64,000 bases of DNA from Staphylococcus succinus (GCF_029024945.1 NZ_CP118976.1:1612001-1676000), one strand, 5' to 3'. Counted from the stretch's first letter, positions 18,305 to 27,732 are shown. Notes: generated by a model from the sequence alone, not told the origin. A program made the numbers and translations.

Positions 18305-18374
18305 TTATCTTATAAAAGCCTATTACACAATCACATCCAGTATGAGGTGTTGAATCTAAAATAAAATAGCCATG

Positions 18375-18995
18375 TTAACCATTATCAACTGCTGAAATGA
18401 CTGCATCCGTAAATTGATATAATAAGGAGGACCAATTATCTCTATGCTCTCTATCATGTAAATTAAATTTATTATTTTTAAAAAAACCTTTCCTTAACGC
18501 CACTGTTAATTCTAATTGTACTCCAGCGTCATTTTGACAACAATTCACAAAATTATCTGTATGCTTACCAGAAATATGTCCTGGTGCATCTTTTACAACT
18601 ATATTCATTTGGTTTAATTGTACCTTAATACGCTCAATTAGTTCTCCATCTCTACCACCAATATAAACTTCTGGTTGCTGACCCATACACCCATGGACAG
18701 ATATGGCGCATTGGTTATTTTTGACCATGTTCAAGAGTTTTGGCTCGTCGAAATGTCTTGAAGTGACATGTAATTCGTTATTTTTATTTCTTCTTACACC
18801 TTTAAAAGTATAAAAATCATATCCCCCACGTTCGCTCATCAACAACGCAATTTCTGTTGTACCTCGTTCTATTGCACCACCATGTACGGCAGTTATAATT
18901 GTTGGTTTCGCTGCTTCTTTTGTGATTATTTCCCAATCGACACCTTCTATTGTCTGTGACATGAGGTCAGTCATTGATTTAAATCGGTCTACCAT
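18375..18995 (-). CDS. Poly-gamma-glutamate hydrolase family protein (PghP/YjqB-like)
   Basis: 206 residues. Recognisable motifs: TAVHGGAIERGTTEIA (first His and Glu of a zinc site), AISVHGCMG (second His) and a late QLELTVALRKG supplying the catalytic Glu. This is the zinc-carboxypeptidase-like fold of phage PghP enzymes that cut capsular poly-gamma-glutamate, and of their chromosomal relatives. No signal peptide is seen, so an extracellular role is uncertain; the cell could use it on its own polymer or the gene may be phage-derived. It is separated from the Rrf2 gene by about 110 bases. Confidence 0.8.
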   Translation of the reverse strand: MVDRFKSMTDLMSQTIEGVDWEIITKEAAKPTIITAVHGGAIERGTTEIALLMSERGGYDFYTFKGVRRNKNNELHVTSRHFDEPKLLNMVKNNQCAISVHGCMGQQPEVYIGGRDGELIERIKVQLNQMNIVVKDAPGHISGKHTDNFVNCCQNDAGVQLELTVALRKGFFKNNKFNLHDREHRDNWSSLLYQFTDAVISAVDNG

Positions 18996-19074
18996 TCCAA
19001 TACCTCCAGCTAAATTGCGCTTTTACTTCTTTAAATTATGTATAGAATCCATATGTTCAAATGTGTCAAAACTA

Positions 19075-19147
19075 ATAAAAATAGCTGACTCATTTCAGTA
19101 TAGAGCATGGTCATTATACCAAACCTTATACTGAAAATAATCAGCTA
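19075..19147 (-). terminator. Terminator after the 2-oxoacid oxidoreductase genes
   Basis: ATAGCTGA (19081-19088) pairs with TCAGCTAT (19140-19147), and CAGTATA with TATACTG further in, making a long imperfect stem. T-rich sequence follows on the minus strand. Confidence 0.7.
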
Positions 19148-19201
19148 TGCTATATCCTGTTAAAAATTTTTCTTATACTACAAACGTTAAATGAACTATA
19201 T

Positions 19202-20068
19202 TTATACAAATTGTTTTGTAAGTTCGTTAAACTGCGCTTCATCAATATGAATATCTTTTTTAGCTAATGGCGTACCTTCCATTTCTTCAATTTGAGATTC
19301 ATATGATGGTGTTTCCGTATCTTGATAAACGATTCCTTTGATTAAAGAATTATATTCCAACACTTTTTGTGTCGCTATACTTTTACTAGACATATCATAG
19401 TCTTCAATATCTTCAATATCTGTAAGATTTTCTTTAAACCAATCGTATGTGTTTACTTTATTATATGTCACACATGGTGAAAATACGTTTACAAAAGAAA
19501 AGCCATCATGATTGATTGCATCCTCTATCATTTTAGTAAGTGCTTTGATATCACTTGAAAAACCTTGTGCTACAAATGTCGCACCTGATGACAATGCGAG
19601 CTCTAATGGAGCAACATTTTGTTCGATGTTACCTTTCGGTGTTGATTTTGTTACAAATCCTGGCGCTGAAGATGGCGATGTTTGACCTTTGGTTAAACCG
19701 TATATTTGATTATCCATAACAATATAAGTCATATTCATATTTCTACGCAAAGCGTGAATCGTATGTCCCATACCTATAGCATAGCCATCTCCATCACCAC
19801 CTGAAGCAATTACAGTCAAATCTTTGTTTGCCATTTTAACACCTTGTGCAAGTGGTAATGAACGTCCATGAATACCATGCATACCATACGAATTAACATA
19901 ACCTGATAAACGTCCAGAACAACCTATACCTGTAATAATTGCTACTTCTTCAGGTTCTAAGCCAACATTCGCTGTCGCTTTTTGAATCGCTGCTTGTACA
20001 GAAAAATCGCCACAACCAGGACACCAATTAGGTTTTACGTTATTTCTAAAATCTTTAAACGTTGCCAT
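19202..20068 (-). CDS. 2-oxoacid:ferredoxin oxidoreductase, beta subunit
   Basis: 288 residues. The Cys of NWCPGCGDFSV, GIGCSGR and FSPCVTYN bind the [4Fe-4S] cluster. GGDGDGYAIGMGH, with the following N-rich stretch, is the thiamine-diphosphate/Mg motif. With the adjacent alpha subunit it oxidatively decarboxylates a 2-oxoacid (pyruvate or 2-oxoglutarate) to the acyl-CoA, reducing ferredoxin. The substrate cannot be fixed from sequence. The alpha gene ends one base upstream, so the two are translated together. Confidence 0.93.
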   Translation of the reverse strand: MATFKDFRNNVKPNWCPGCGDFSVQAAIQKATANVGLEPEEVAIITGIGCSGRLSGYVNSYGMHGIHGRSLPLAQGVKMANKDLTVIASGGDGDGYAIGMGHTIHALRRNMNMTYIVMDNQIYGLTKGQTSPSSAPGFVTKSTPKGNIEQNVAPLELALSSGATFVAQGFSSDIKALTKMIEDAINHDGFSFVNVFSPCVTYNKVNTYDWFKENLTDIEDIEDYDMSSKSIATQKVLEYNSLIKGIVYQDTETPSYESQIEEMEGTPLAKKDIHIDEAQFNELTKQFV

Positions 20069-21829
20069 TTATACCAACTCCTTTAAACTTTTGGCAATTT
20101 CAAGTCCTTTAGTCTCAATTTCATTTGGCAAGAACGGCGTACCATCATATTTCGTTTGGTTCACTAATTTATCGCCTAAATTTACATTCATTTTTATTAT
20201 ACTAGCAAGTTGACCTTGGTAATTATGCTCAACCACTACAACTTTAGAAGCCTTGTTTACAGCTTGTTGAAGCGTTTCTTTCGGGAACGGGTGAAGTTGT
20301 CTGATTTGTAAATGATTCACTTTCAACCCTTGTGCCTCAAGCCTTGCTTTCCCTTCTTGAATAGCCCCTTTAGTTGAAATAAACCCTAAATAAAGGATAT
20401 CCGCTTCCTCATGCGATTCATCTGATTCTACTGGATCTTGAATAAGTAACTGTTCAGTCTTACGCATACGTTTATCCATTTGTTGTTGTCTGTTTTCAGC
20501 AGATTCACTTGGCTTACCTTCAGTATTATGTTCGACACCTGTAACATGGTGAATACCACCTTTTACACCTGGGATAGGTCTTGGTGATACACCACTATCT
20601 GTTACGCTGTATCTTTCGAAGTAAGATTTATCGCCTTCTTCGCGTTCAATTTCTGACTGAATTAAAGCACCACGGTGTATTTCAATTCTATTATAGTCTA
20701 ATTTTTCAACAGTTTGTTTACCCAATGAAAGCTGTAAGTCACTAAGTATAATAACTGGACATTGATACATTTCAGCCAAGTTAAATGCTTCAATTGTTAA
20801 ATAAAATGCATCTTCTGCATCAGTAGGTGCCACTACTATTTTAGGTATATCGCCGTGCGTACCATAAATCATTTGCATTAAATCTGATTGCTCTTGCTTC
20901 GTAGGCAATCCTGTAGAAGGACCACCACGTTGCGTATTCATAATAACTAACGGCGTTTCTGTCATACCTGACAAACCAATTGCTTCCATCATCAAAGATA
21001 ATCCTGGTCCAGCACTCGCTGTGAAAGCACGAACACCAGCATAATTTGACCCAATCGCCATATTTGCAGCAGCAATTTCATCTTCAGTTTGTACGACTGT
21101 GCCGCCTACTTTAGGTAAGTTATCAATCATATATTCCATTATTTCTGAAGCAGGTGTGATTGGATATGCAGCCATAAACCTTGATCCAGCTGATAATGCG
21201 CCCAATCCAATGGCATCATTACCTATCATATACAAGTGCGGTGTGTTATCTGTAGTTTGTAATACATAATCACCTTCTACAGTATCTAATTGCTCATTCA
21301 TTAAACGATAACCTTCATTTAATGCTGCAATATTCATTTCAACTACTTTTTCACCTTTTTTACTAAACATGTTAGTAATTAATGCTTCAAAAGCTGTAAT
21401 ATCTAAATTCATTACTGCACAAGTTGAACCAATTGCTACCATATTTTTCATTAAAGCTGTCCCTAGTTCTTTTGCAGTGGCTGTAAATGGCAAAATTATA
21501 AGTTGCGCTCGGCAGCTTTCAGGTTTTTCTGGTTTTGCTTTACTATCTGCAATGATAACACTGTCTTCTCTCATTTCATGATGGTTAAGTTCAATTGTTT
21601 CTTGATCAAATGCGATTAATATATCTAAATCATCACTTATTGCGTGTACAGGTGATGTTGACACTCTTATTTTGTTATTTGTGTGGCCGCCTTTTATTCT
21701 ACTTGAAAAATGACGGTAGCCATATAAGTAGTATCCCTTACGGTTCATAGCAGTAGCGAAGATTTCTCCTGTTGACTCAATACCTTCACCTTGTTGACCG
21801 CCCACTTTCCATGATACTTGTGATTTCAT
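20069..21829 (-). CDS. 2-oxoacid:ferredoxin oxidoreductase, alpha subunit (gamma-alpha fusion)
   Basis: 586 residues. The N-terminal part (about 1-190) is the gamma domain (GGQQGEGIESTGEIFATA). The alpha domain follows with AAYPITPASEIMEY, where YPITP is the conserved substrate-pocket motif, and TASAGPGLSLMMEAIG. Such two-subunit enzymes are typical of aerobic bacteria and archaea. It is first of a two-gene operon with the beta subunit. Confidence 0.93.
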   Translation of the reverse strand: MKSQVSWKVGGQQGEGIESTGEIFATAMNRKGYYLYGYRHFSSRIKGGHTNNKIRVSTSPVHAISDDLDILIAFDQETIELNHHEMREDSVIIADSKAKPEKPESCRAQLIILPFTATAKELGTALMKNMVAIGSTCAVMNLDITAFEALITNMFSKKGEKVVEMNIAALNEGYRLMNEQLDTVEGDYVLQTTDNTPHLYMIGNDAIGLGALSAGSRFMAAYPITPASEIMEYMIDNLPKVGGTVVQTEDEIAAANMAIGSNYAGVRAFTASAGPGLSLMMEAIGLSGMTETPLVIMNTQRGGPSTGLPTKQEQSDLMQMIYGTHGDIPKIVVAPTDAEDAFYLTIEAFNLAEMYQCPVIILSDLQLSLGKQTVEKLDYNRIEIHRGALIQSEIEREEGDKSYFERYSVTDSGVSPRPIPGVKGGIHHVTGVEHNTEGKPSESAENRQQQMDKRMRKTEQLLIQDPVESDESHEEADILYLGFISTKGAIQEGKARLEAQGLKVNHLQIRQLHPFPKETLQQAVNKASKVVVVEHNYQGQLASIIKMNVNLGDKLVNQTKYDGTPFLPNEIETKGLEIAKSLKELV

Positions 21830-21875
21830 ATCATCTTGCCTCCTAGTGGTTATAATAATTCATATTCAATCATAT

Positions 21876-21915
21876 CAAAATAAACCACCCTATTACTATG
21901 TAAAGAGTGGTTTAA
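21876..21915 (-). terminator. Terminator after ymdB
   Basis: AAACCACCC and GAGTGGTTT form a stem with about 15 nt between. On the minus strand it is followed by TTATTTTGAT. It lies between ymdB and the oxidoreductase alpha gene. Confidence 0.8.
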
Positions 21916-21945
21916 ATTAAAATTCATACTAATGGACGATAATAG

Positions 21946-22734
21946 TTAAAACGGATGATCGTCATTGATGAGCACGCGCTCAATATGGGTTGTTTTACCT
22001 TCTTTATTAATATCAATAATTACACCTGATAATACTGAACGTCCTTCGTCTGGTACTACATGTCTTTGAGGTAAACTCGTAAGAAAACGATTAATGACCT
22101 CAGCTCTATTGATACCAAGTATACCGTCGTAGTAGCCAGTCATCCCTACATCTGTAATATAGCCTGTGCCACCAGGTAAAATTCTTTCATCTGATGTTTG
22201 TATATGCGTATGCGTCCCTACTACAGCACTCACTCTATTATCGAGATACCAACCCATCGCATTTTTTTCAGATGTTGTTTCAGCATGAAAATCTACAAAT
22301 ATATAATTTGTTTCCTTTTGCGCCTCTTCTATTAAAGCATCTGCTTTTTTAAATGGATCATCTATATCTTGCATAAATGCGCGACCTTGTAAATTTATAA
22401 TCGCCAGTTTAATATCATTGATTTGGATGAAGCGCATACCTACTCCTGGTGCTTCGTCTGGAAAGTTTGCTGGTCGAACCATGCGTTTAGCATCTTCTAT
22501 AAAATCATAGATTTGACGTTGACCATATGTATGATTTCCCATAGTCATAAAATCTACGCCTTCTCTTAATAAATCTTTATAAATTTTTTCAGTTAATCCT
22601 TTACCATGTGCAGCATTTTCTGCATTTACAATTGTAACTGTTGGTCGATGTTCCTGTTTGAGTCTCGTTAAGTATGTTGAAATAGCATCTCGTCCTACTT
22701 TACCAACGATATCCCCAATAAATAATATTCTCAT
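21946..22734 (-). CDS. ymdB: YmdB family metallophosphoesterase (2',3'-cyclic-nucleotide phosphodiesterase type)
   Basis: 262 residues with the metal ligands of the family: GDIVGKVGRD, NAENAAHGKG, MGNHTYGQ, DFHAETTSEK and GTHTHIQTSD. Bacillus YmdB hydrolyses cyclic nucleotide phosphates and affects the choice between motility and biofilm. In the Bacillus chromosome ymdB lies immediately downstream of rny. Here it is also downstream, but a short plus-strand gene (22905) and a terminator separate the two. Confidence 0.9.
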   Translation of the reverse strand: MRILFIGDIVGKVGRDAISTYLTRLKQEHRPTVTIVNAENAAHGKGLTEKIYKDLLREGVDFMTMGNHTYGQRQIYDFIEDAKRMVRPANFPDEAPGVGMRFIQINDIKLAIINLQGRAFMQDIDDPFKKADALIEEAQKETNYIFVDFHAETTSEKNAMGWYLDNRVSAVVGTHTHIQTSDERILPGGTGYITDVGMTGYYDGILGINRAEVINRFLTSLPQRHVVPDEGRSVLSGVIIDINKEGKTTHIERVLINDDHPF

Positions 22735-22830
22735 TACATGTTCATCCTCTCTTACTGTTAGTTTAATGTAAATGATTTACGATTAAAAGTCTCTTTGTAA
22801 AATATCCATTAAAATCTATAAGTTTTAACC

Positions 22831-22836
22831 TATAAT
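22831..22836 (+). promoter_or_regulatory. -10 box for the 71-residue gene
   Basis: TATAAT about 70 bases before the start codon at 22905. The -35 region is poor, so the promoter assignment is moderate. Confidence 0.45.
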
Positions 22837-22904
22837 GTACGTGGTAAATATATTACTAGGAATAGGAAATTGATAATTCAAAATATAGGAGTTGGAAGTA
22901 ATAC

Positions 22905-23120
22905 ATGTCTATTAATATTGATCCACAACATTTTGCTGACTTAGTAGTTACAGCAAATCCATCAAAAGAAGAAGACGCTGACAATATAGCTAAAGAAAGC
23001 TTAGAATTATACATTACCGCTTACCGTTTAGCTGAAAGATATGCAAATATATCTACAAATTGTTATGACACAGCTGAAGTTCTGAAAGAAGTCAAAAAGG
23101 CCGATTTAGAGTTAACTTAA
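22905..23120 (+). CDS. Conserved small protein of unknown function (71 residues)
   Basis: I do not recognise a functional family. The protein is acidic and predicted helical (AKESLELYITAYRLAERYANI) with one Cys. It is likely real: it has GGAG before the ATG, a TATAAT upstream, a clean terminator at 23183-23218, and it is one of only three plus-strand genes in the window. It lies between ymdB and rny. No signal peptide or membrane segment. Confidence 0.7.
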   Translation: MSINIDPQHFADLVVTANPSKEEDADNIAKESLELYITAYRLAERYANISTNCYDTAEVLKEVKKADLELT

Positions 23121-23182
23121 TATATAAAATTAATATAAAAATTTTGTGAACTGTAATGCTTTCATTTTACAGATATAGCAAT

Positions 23183-23218
23183 AAGCCATCCATTTCTAAA
23201 ATTTGGATGGCTTTATTA
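23183..23218 (+). terminator. Terminator of the 71-residue gene
   Basis: AAGCCATCCA and TGGATGGCTT form a perfect 10-bp stem followed by TTATT on the plus strand. Confidence 0.85.
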
Positions 23219-23260
23219 TGTTACAAAAATTAATATTTAAGTTACATATGTTTAAACAAG

Positions 23261-23294
23261 AAAAAAGGTTAGCCATTGAATGACTAACCTTTTT
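23261..23294 (-). terminator. Terminator after rny
   Basis: AAAAAAGGTTAG and CTAACCTTTTT form a stem right after the rny stop. It ends in a T-run on the minus strand. Confidence 0.85.
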
Positions 23295-23295
23295 C

Positions 23296-24855
23296 TTATT
23301 TTGCATATTCAATTGCTCTAGTCTCACGAACAACTGTCACTTTTATATGACCAGGATATTGAAGTTCATCTTCAATTTGGCTCTTAATATCTCTTGCTAA
23401 GCGATGTGATTTTAAGTCGTCGATAGTATCTGGCGATACAATAACTCGAATCTCTCTACCAGCTTGGATTGCAAATGCTTTTTCAACACCTTCATAACTT
23501 TCGGAAAGCGTTTCCAGTCTTTCTAATCTTCTTATATAATTTTCAAGTGTCTCTTTACGAGCACCAGGTCTTGCAGCGGATAATGCATCTGCTGCAGCTA
23601 CCAATATCGAAATTATAGAAGTCGGTTCGACATCACCATGATGGGATTGAATTGCGTTAATTACTGTATCATTTTCAGCATATTTTTTCGCTAATTCTAC
23701 ACCAATTTCTACATGGCTTCCTTCAACTTCGTGGTCAATTGCTTTCCCAACATCATGAAGTAAACCAGCACGTTTAGCTAATGTAACATCTTCTCCTAGT
23801 TCCGCTGCTAGCATACCACTAAGGTGTGCAACTTCGATAGAATGCTTAAGTACATTTTGTCCATAACTCGTACGATATTGTAAACGACCTAAGATTTTAA
23901 CTAAATCTGGATGCATATTATGCACATTAATTTCAAATGTCGCTTGTTCCCCGGCATCTCTAATAATATCGTCTACTTCTTTTCGAGCTTTATCTACCAT
24001 ATCTTCAATACGTCCAGGATGGATGCGTCCATCTGAAACAAGATTTACTAATGCAGTTCTTGCAATTTCACGTCTAATTGGGTCAAAACCAGAAAGAATA
24101 ACTGCTTCTGGCGTATCATCTATAATTAAGTCAATACCAGTTAACGTTTCTAACGTTCTGATATTTCTTCCTTCTCTACCAATGATTCGACCTTTCATTT
24201 CGTCATTCGGTAAATTAACAACTGAAACTGTAGATTCAGAAGTATGCTCTGCTGCTAATCTTTGAACAGTTGTTGCTAATAATTCTTTTGCATTTTTATC
24301 GACTGCTTCTTTTGCTTCTTTCTCTTTTTCCTTAACAAGTATTGCAATATCTTGTGACAATTCCTCTTCAACTCTTTGAAGTTGCTCTTGAGCAGCTTCT
24401 TCTTGAGAGAGACCAGAGATGCGTTCTAATTCTTGTTCATGCTTATTTATTAATGTTTGAACACTACTCTCTTTTGCATCTACTTGTTGTTGTCTTTCTT
24501 CAAGTTTAGATTCTTTTTGCTCTAAAATCTCGTCCTTTTTATCTAAAAGATCTGATTTTCGCTCTAAGTTTTCTTCTTTTTGAAGAAGTCGGGATTCTTG
24601 CCTTTGAAGATCGCCGCGTCTTTCACGAAGTTCGTTTTCACTTTGTTCCTTCAAGATTTGATTCTCTTCTTTAGCTTCAAGAAGCTTTTCCTTCTTAATA
24701 TTTTCCGCTTCTTTATTACCTTGTTCGATAATATCTTCGGCAGTTTGTCTCGCTTGTAATTGCTTTTGAAGCAATAAATTACGGGCTATAATATACCCTA
24801 CAACAACTCCGAGAATAATACCTAGCAAAATGAGTAGGAGGCCTAATAAACTCAC
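23296..24855 (-). CDS. rny: Ribonuclease Y
   Basis: 519 residues. An N-terminal membrane helix (about 4-24) is followed by a long coiled coil rich in Glu, Lys and Gln to about residue 190. A KH domain comes next (GRIIGREGRNIRTLE), then an HD domain with HSIEVAHLSG and LLHDVGKA metal ligands. This is the membrane-anchored endonuclease that starts decay and maturation of many mRNAs (CvfA in S. aureus). The start codon is GTG with AAAGGGGGTG upstream. The promoter at 24943-24972 gives a leader of about 80 nt. Confidence 0.96.
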   Translation of the reverse strand: MSLLGLLLILLGIILGVVVGYIIARNLLLQKQLQARQTAEDIIEQGNKEAENIKKEKLLEAKEENQILKEQSENELRERRGDLQRQESRLLQKEENLERKSDLLDKKDEILEQKESKLEERQQQVDAKESSVQTLINKHEQELERISGLSQEEAAQEQLQRVEEELSQDIAILVKEKEKEAKEAVDKNAKELLATTVQRLAAEHTSESTVSVVNLPNDEMKGRIIGREGRNIRTLETLTGIDLIIDDTPEAVILSGFDPIRREIARTALVNLVSDGRIHPGRIEDMVDKARKEVDDIIRDAGEQATFEINVHNMHPDLVKILGRLQYRTSYGQNVLKHSIEVAHLSGMLAAELGEDVTLAKRAGLLHDVGKAIDHEVEGSHVEIGVELAKKYAENDTVINAIQSHHGDVEPTSIISILVAAADALSAARPGARKETLENYIRRLERLETLSESYEGVEKAFAIQAGREIRVIVSPDTIDDLKSHRLARDIKSQIEDELQYPGHIKVTVVRETRAIEYAK

Positions 24856-24942
24856 ACAAACACCCCCTTTTTATCTAGGATTTTGCTCTGTATATCAATT
24901 TCAATATGATTATATGAAGTTATATAAGAATCATACAATGTA

Positions 24943-24972
24943 ATTGTACGGTTTTGAACTAAGAAGTGTCAA
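24943..24972 (-). promoter_or_regulatory. rny promoter
   Basis: On the minus strand, TTGACA (24972-24967), an 18-bp spacer, then TACAAT (24948-24943). It is upstream of the rny GTG start. Confidence 0.6.
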
Positions 24973-25060
24973 GGTTTCCATATACATTAATTCAATATTT
25001 GAAGTGACTCTTTTACACTATATATACTATAACTATTGTTAACACTAATTTTACATCTTA

Positions 25061-25103
25061 TAAGAACAAGAAAATAGTAAAATATAATATTTTCTTGTTC
25101 TTA
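25061..25103 (-). terminator. Second of two tandem hairpins after recA
   Basis: TAAGAACAAGAAAATA (25061-25076) and TATTTTCTTGTTCTTA (25088-25103) form a perfect 16-bp stem with an 11-nt loop. It is downstream of the first hairpin for minus-strand transcription and upstream of the rny promoter. Confidence 0.75.
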
Positions 25104-25114
25104 TATATATACAA

Positions 25115-25150
25115 AAAAATAAGCGCATATTTATATATACGCTTATTTTT
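25115..25150 (-). terminator. First of two tandem hairpins after recA
   Basis: AAAAATAAGCG and CGCTTATTTTT form a perfect 11-bp stem, with a T-run on the minus strand, 48 bases past the recA stop. The rest of the 343-base recA-rny gap holds the second hairpin and the rny promoter. Confidence 0.85.
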
Positions 25151-25198
25151 ATCTGAGGATGCAAACAAAATTATCTGCAGCATGCCCCTTCAATCAAT

Positions 25199-26245
25199 TT
25201 ATTCTTCGTCAAGAAGCGTTGTAGGCTTTTCTACTTCAGTCTCTTCAATATCGCCATCAAAGATACCAAGTTTTTCACGTAATTTTTGGTCTATTTCTTT
25301 TTTGACTTCCGGATTCTCTTTAAGGTATGTTTTCACATTTTCTTTACCTTGACCCATACGTTCACCATTATAAGAGTACCAAGCGCCTGATTTATCAACA
25401 ATTTCTTGTTCTACACCTAAATCAATCAATTCGCCCTCTTTTGAGATACCTTGTCCATACATGATATCTACTTCTGCAACTCTAAATGGCGGTGCTACTT
25501 TGTTTTTAACTACTTTAATTTTTGTTCTATTACCAACAATATCTTGGCCTTGTTTTAATTGTTCTGCTCTACGAACTTCTAAGCGTACTGAACTATAGAA
25601 TTTTAATGCGCGTCCCCCTGGGGTAACCTCAGGATTACCAAACATCACACCAACTTTTTCACGAATTTGGTTAATAAACACTGCCGTAGTGTTTGATTTC
25701 GAAATTGCACCAGAAAGTTTACGTAAGGCTTGGGACATTAAACGCGCTTGTAAACCAACATGCGTATCACCCATTTCACCTTCAATTTCAGCTTTTGGAG
25801 TTAAAGCAGCTACGGAGTCAACGACCACAATATCAACAGCGCCACTTCTAACGAATGCCTCTGAAATTTCTAACCCTTGTTCACCATGGTCAGGTTGCGA
25901 TAAATATAGATTGTCGATATCGACACCTAACGCTTGTGCATATTCAGGATCTAATGCATGTTCAGCATCGATAAATGCTGCGACGCCACCATTTCTTTGG
26001 ACTTCAGCTATAGCATGCAATGCAACTGTCGTCTTACCAGAACTTTCCGGACCATAAATCTCGATGATTCTCCCTTTAGGGTAACCACCTACACCTAATG
26101 CATTATCTAATGTCACAGAACCACTTGATACACTAGAAACTCGACGACCTTTGTTATCGCCTAATTTCATAACTGCGCCTTTACCAAATGATTTTTCCAT
26201 ATTTTTAATTACTGTATCTAAAGCTTTTTGACGATCGTTATCCAA
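25199..26245 (-). CDS. recA: Recombinase RecA
   Basis: 348 residues. Walker A GPESSGKT at 65-72; VDSVAALTPKAEIEGEMGD holds Walker B and loop L1; an acidic C terminus. Forms filaments on single-stranded DNA for homologous recombination and stimulates LexA self-cleavage. A LexA-type box lies upstream (26331-26344), so it is SOS-inducible. Two tandem terminators follow. Confidence 0.98.
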   Translation of the reverse strand: MDNDRQKALDTVIKNMEKSFGKGAVMKLGDNKGRRVSSVSSGSVTLDNALGVGGYPKGRIIEIYGPESSGKTTVALHAIAEVQRNGGVAAFIDAEHALDPEYAQALGVDIDNLYLSQPDHGEQGLEISEAFVRSGAVDIVVVDSVAALTPKAEIEGEMGDTHVGLQARLMSQALRKLSGAISKSNTTAVFINQIREKVGVMFGNPEVTPGGRALKFYSSVRLEVRRAEQLKQGQDIVGNRTKIKVVKNKVAPPFRVAEVDIMYGQGISKEGELIDLGVEQEIVDKSGAWYSYNGERMGQGKENVKTYLKENPEVKKEIDQKLREKLGIFDGDIEETEVEKPTTLLDEE

Positions 26246-26330
26246 TGCTGGACCTCCTAATTGAGATTAATCTCTGTAAAATATCTTACCCATACTATAC
26301 CTTGCTTTTTCTAATTTCGCAAGTATTTTG

Positions 26331-26344
26331 CGAATATTTGTTCG
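26331..26344. promoter_or_regulatory. LexA (SOS) box upstream of recA
   Basis: CGAATATTTGTTCG fits the Gram-positive SOS box CGAACRNRYGTTCG closely, 86 bases before the recA start. Confidence 0.8.
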
Positions 26345-26416
26345 CTAGTAATCGAATCTTTTCTTTAAAAGTAGAACACACGTACTACATTTTATTGATT
26401 TTTGCTATTTTTCCTG

Positions 26417-27556
26417 TTAGTTAAACCATTTTAACAACCTTATGAGTGCATAATTTTGAGTTCTGCTTTTTATTAGATTACGACGTTGATTCATTTTAAA
26501 TGATTGTACATTAAGTTGATTGTTAGACAAAATGCCTAAGTATACAGTGTCATGCTGACGTAATAATGCGACAGCAACTTCTGTGTGATATAAATCTTTA
26601 ACAATGTGCGTAGCAACTGAAAGTTGATTATCGATAGATTTATTTTCATCTAAAAATTGTGGGTGATGCACAAGCATACCTTTAAGGTTCTGAGAATCAT
26701 TAAAATTATTCATTCTAGAATAGAGTTCGCCATCCGTCACACCATCATACAATGCGAAAGTCTGTTTCATATTATTCATAAACGACTGTTCGATTAAAAT
26801 GTCATCAGAACCATAGTAATAAGTGCCTATTCGATTTAGAATTTCTTTTTTTATAGGTGCAATTAATGACTCACAAGATTGTTGGCTCTCACCATTCGCA
26901 GTCAACCTAATATTCACCTCATGTGTACCAGCTAGAGGTGCAATCGTCGGATTGGTTTGTTCGTCAATTAAATCCATTAACTCGGTTTCTACTTTCGACT
27001 CTCCAATACCAGCAAAGCGTAATAATTCCGAGAATATTGTATGCTCACCATTCATTAAATATGGTAACAATTCTTGTTTTGCCATTGGTTGCATTTCTTT
27101 AGGGGGTCCAGGTAATAATGCGATACGCTTATTATGATGCTCAACTAGCATACCTGGTGCCATCCCCACTTTATTTTCTAATACATGCGCTTGATCTATT
27201 ACTAATGCTTGTTGACGATTGTTGGGCGTCATGTCTATATTCTGATCTTTAAAATATTGTTCAATATAGTCTAACGCTTGCTGATCTATAACTAGTTCAC
27301 GTTCTAAAATGTTGGCTACAGTGTGCTTTGTTAAATCATCTTTCGTAGGACCTAAACCACCTGTAAGAATGACCATATCATAATTTTGTAATGCTGTGTT
27401 CACGACACGTTCTAATCGTTCCGGGTTATCCCCGATAACATTATGTTCAACAACACTATGTCCAATGCCGTTTAATAATTTCGATAGATATTGCCCATTA
27501 GTGTTTGCTATCTGGCCTAACAGTAATTCTGAACCCACTGCGATAATTGATATTTT
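26417..27556 (-). CDS. cinA: CinA family protein (competence/damage-inducible protein A)
   Basis: 379 residues from a GTG start preceded by AAGGAGG at 7-base spacing. An in-frame ATG 33 bases upstream is not supported, since the family begins at KISIIAVGSELLLGQ. The N-terminal molybdopterin-binding-like domain shows GSELLLGQIANTN, TGGLGPTKDDLT and PGPPKEMQP. The C-terminal domain aligns poorly with nicotinamide-mononucleotide deamidase: I cannot find the ESCTGG and SGPGG-type motifs, so deamidase activity is doubtful. It lies upstream of recA, as is common. Confidence 0.88.
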   Translation of the reverse strand, partial: KISIIAVGSELLLGQIANTNGQYLSKLLNGIGHSVVEHNVIGDNPERLERVVNTALQNYDMVILTGGLGPTKDDLTKHTVANILERELVIDQQALDYIEQYFKDQNIDMTPNNRQQALVIDQAHVLENKVGMAPGMLVEHHNKRIALLPGPPKEMQPMAKQELLPYLMNGEHTIFSELLRFAGIGESKVETELMDLIDEQTNPTIAPLAGTHEVNIRLTANGESQQSCESLIAPIKKEILNRIGTYYYGSDDILIEQSFMNNMKQTFALYDGVTDGELYSRMNNFNDSQNLKGMLVHHPQFLDENKSIDNQLSVATHIVKDLYHTEVAVALLRQHDTVYLGILSNNQLNVQSFKMNQRRNLIKSRTQNYALIRLLKWFN

Positions 27557-27732
27557 CACAATATTTCCTCCTTGAAACAAGTAACACAATTTTCATTTTA
27601 TATGCTTAACGCTCTATACCATATACTGCATACTGCGAAACTTTATTTATTGTTCCCTTAATTATAAATCTAAATCCTTTTAAAAACTAAAGATAAGTTT
27701 TTAAATTTAAAAACTTAGAGAATAAGAATAAA

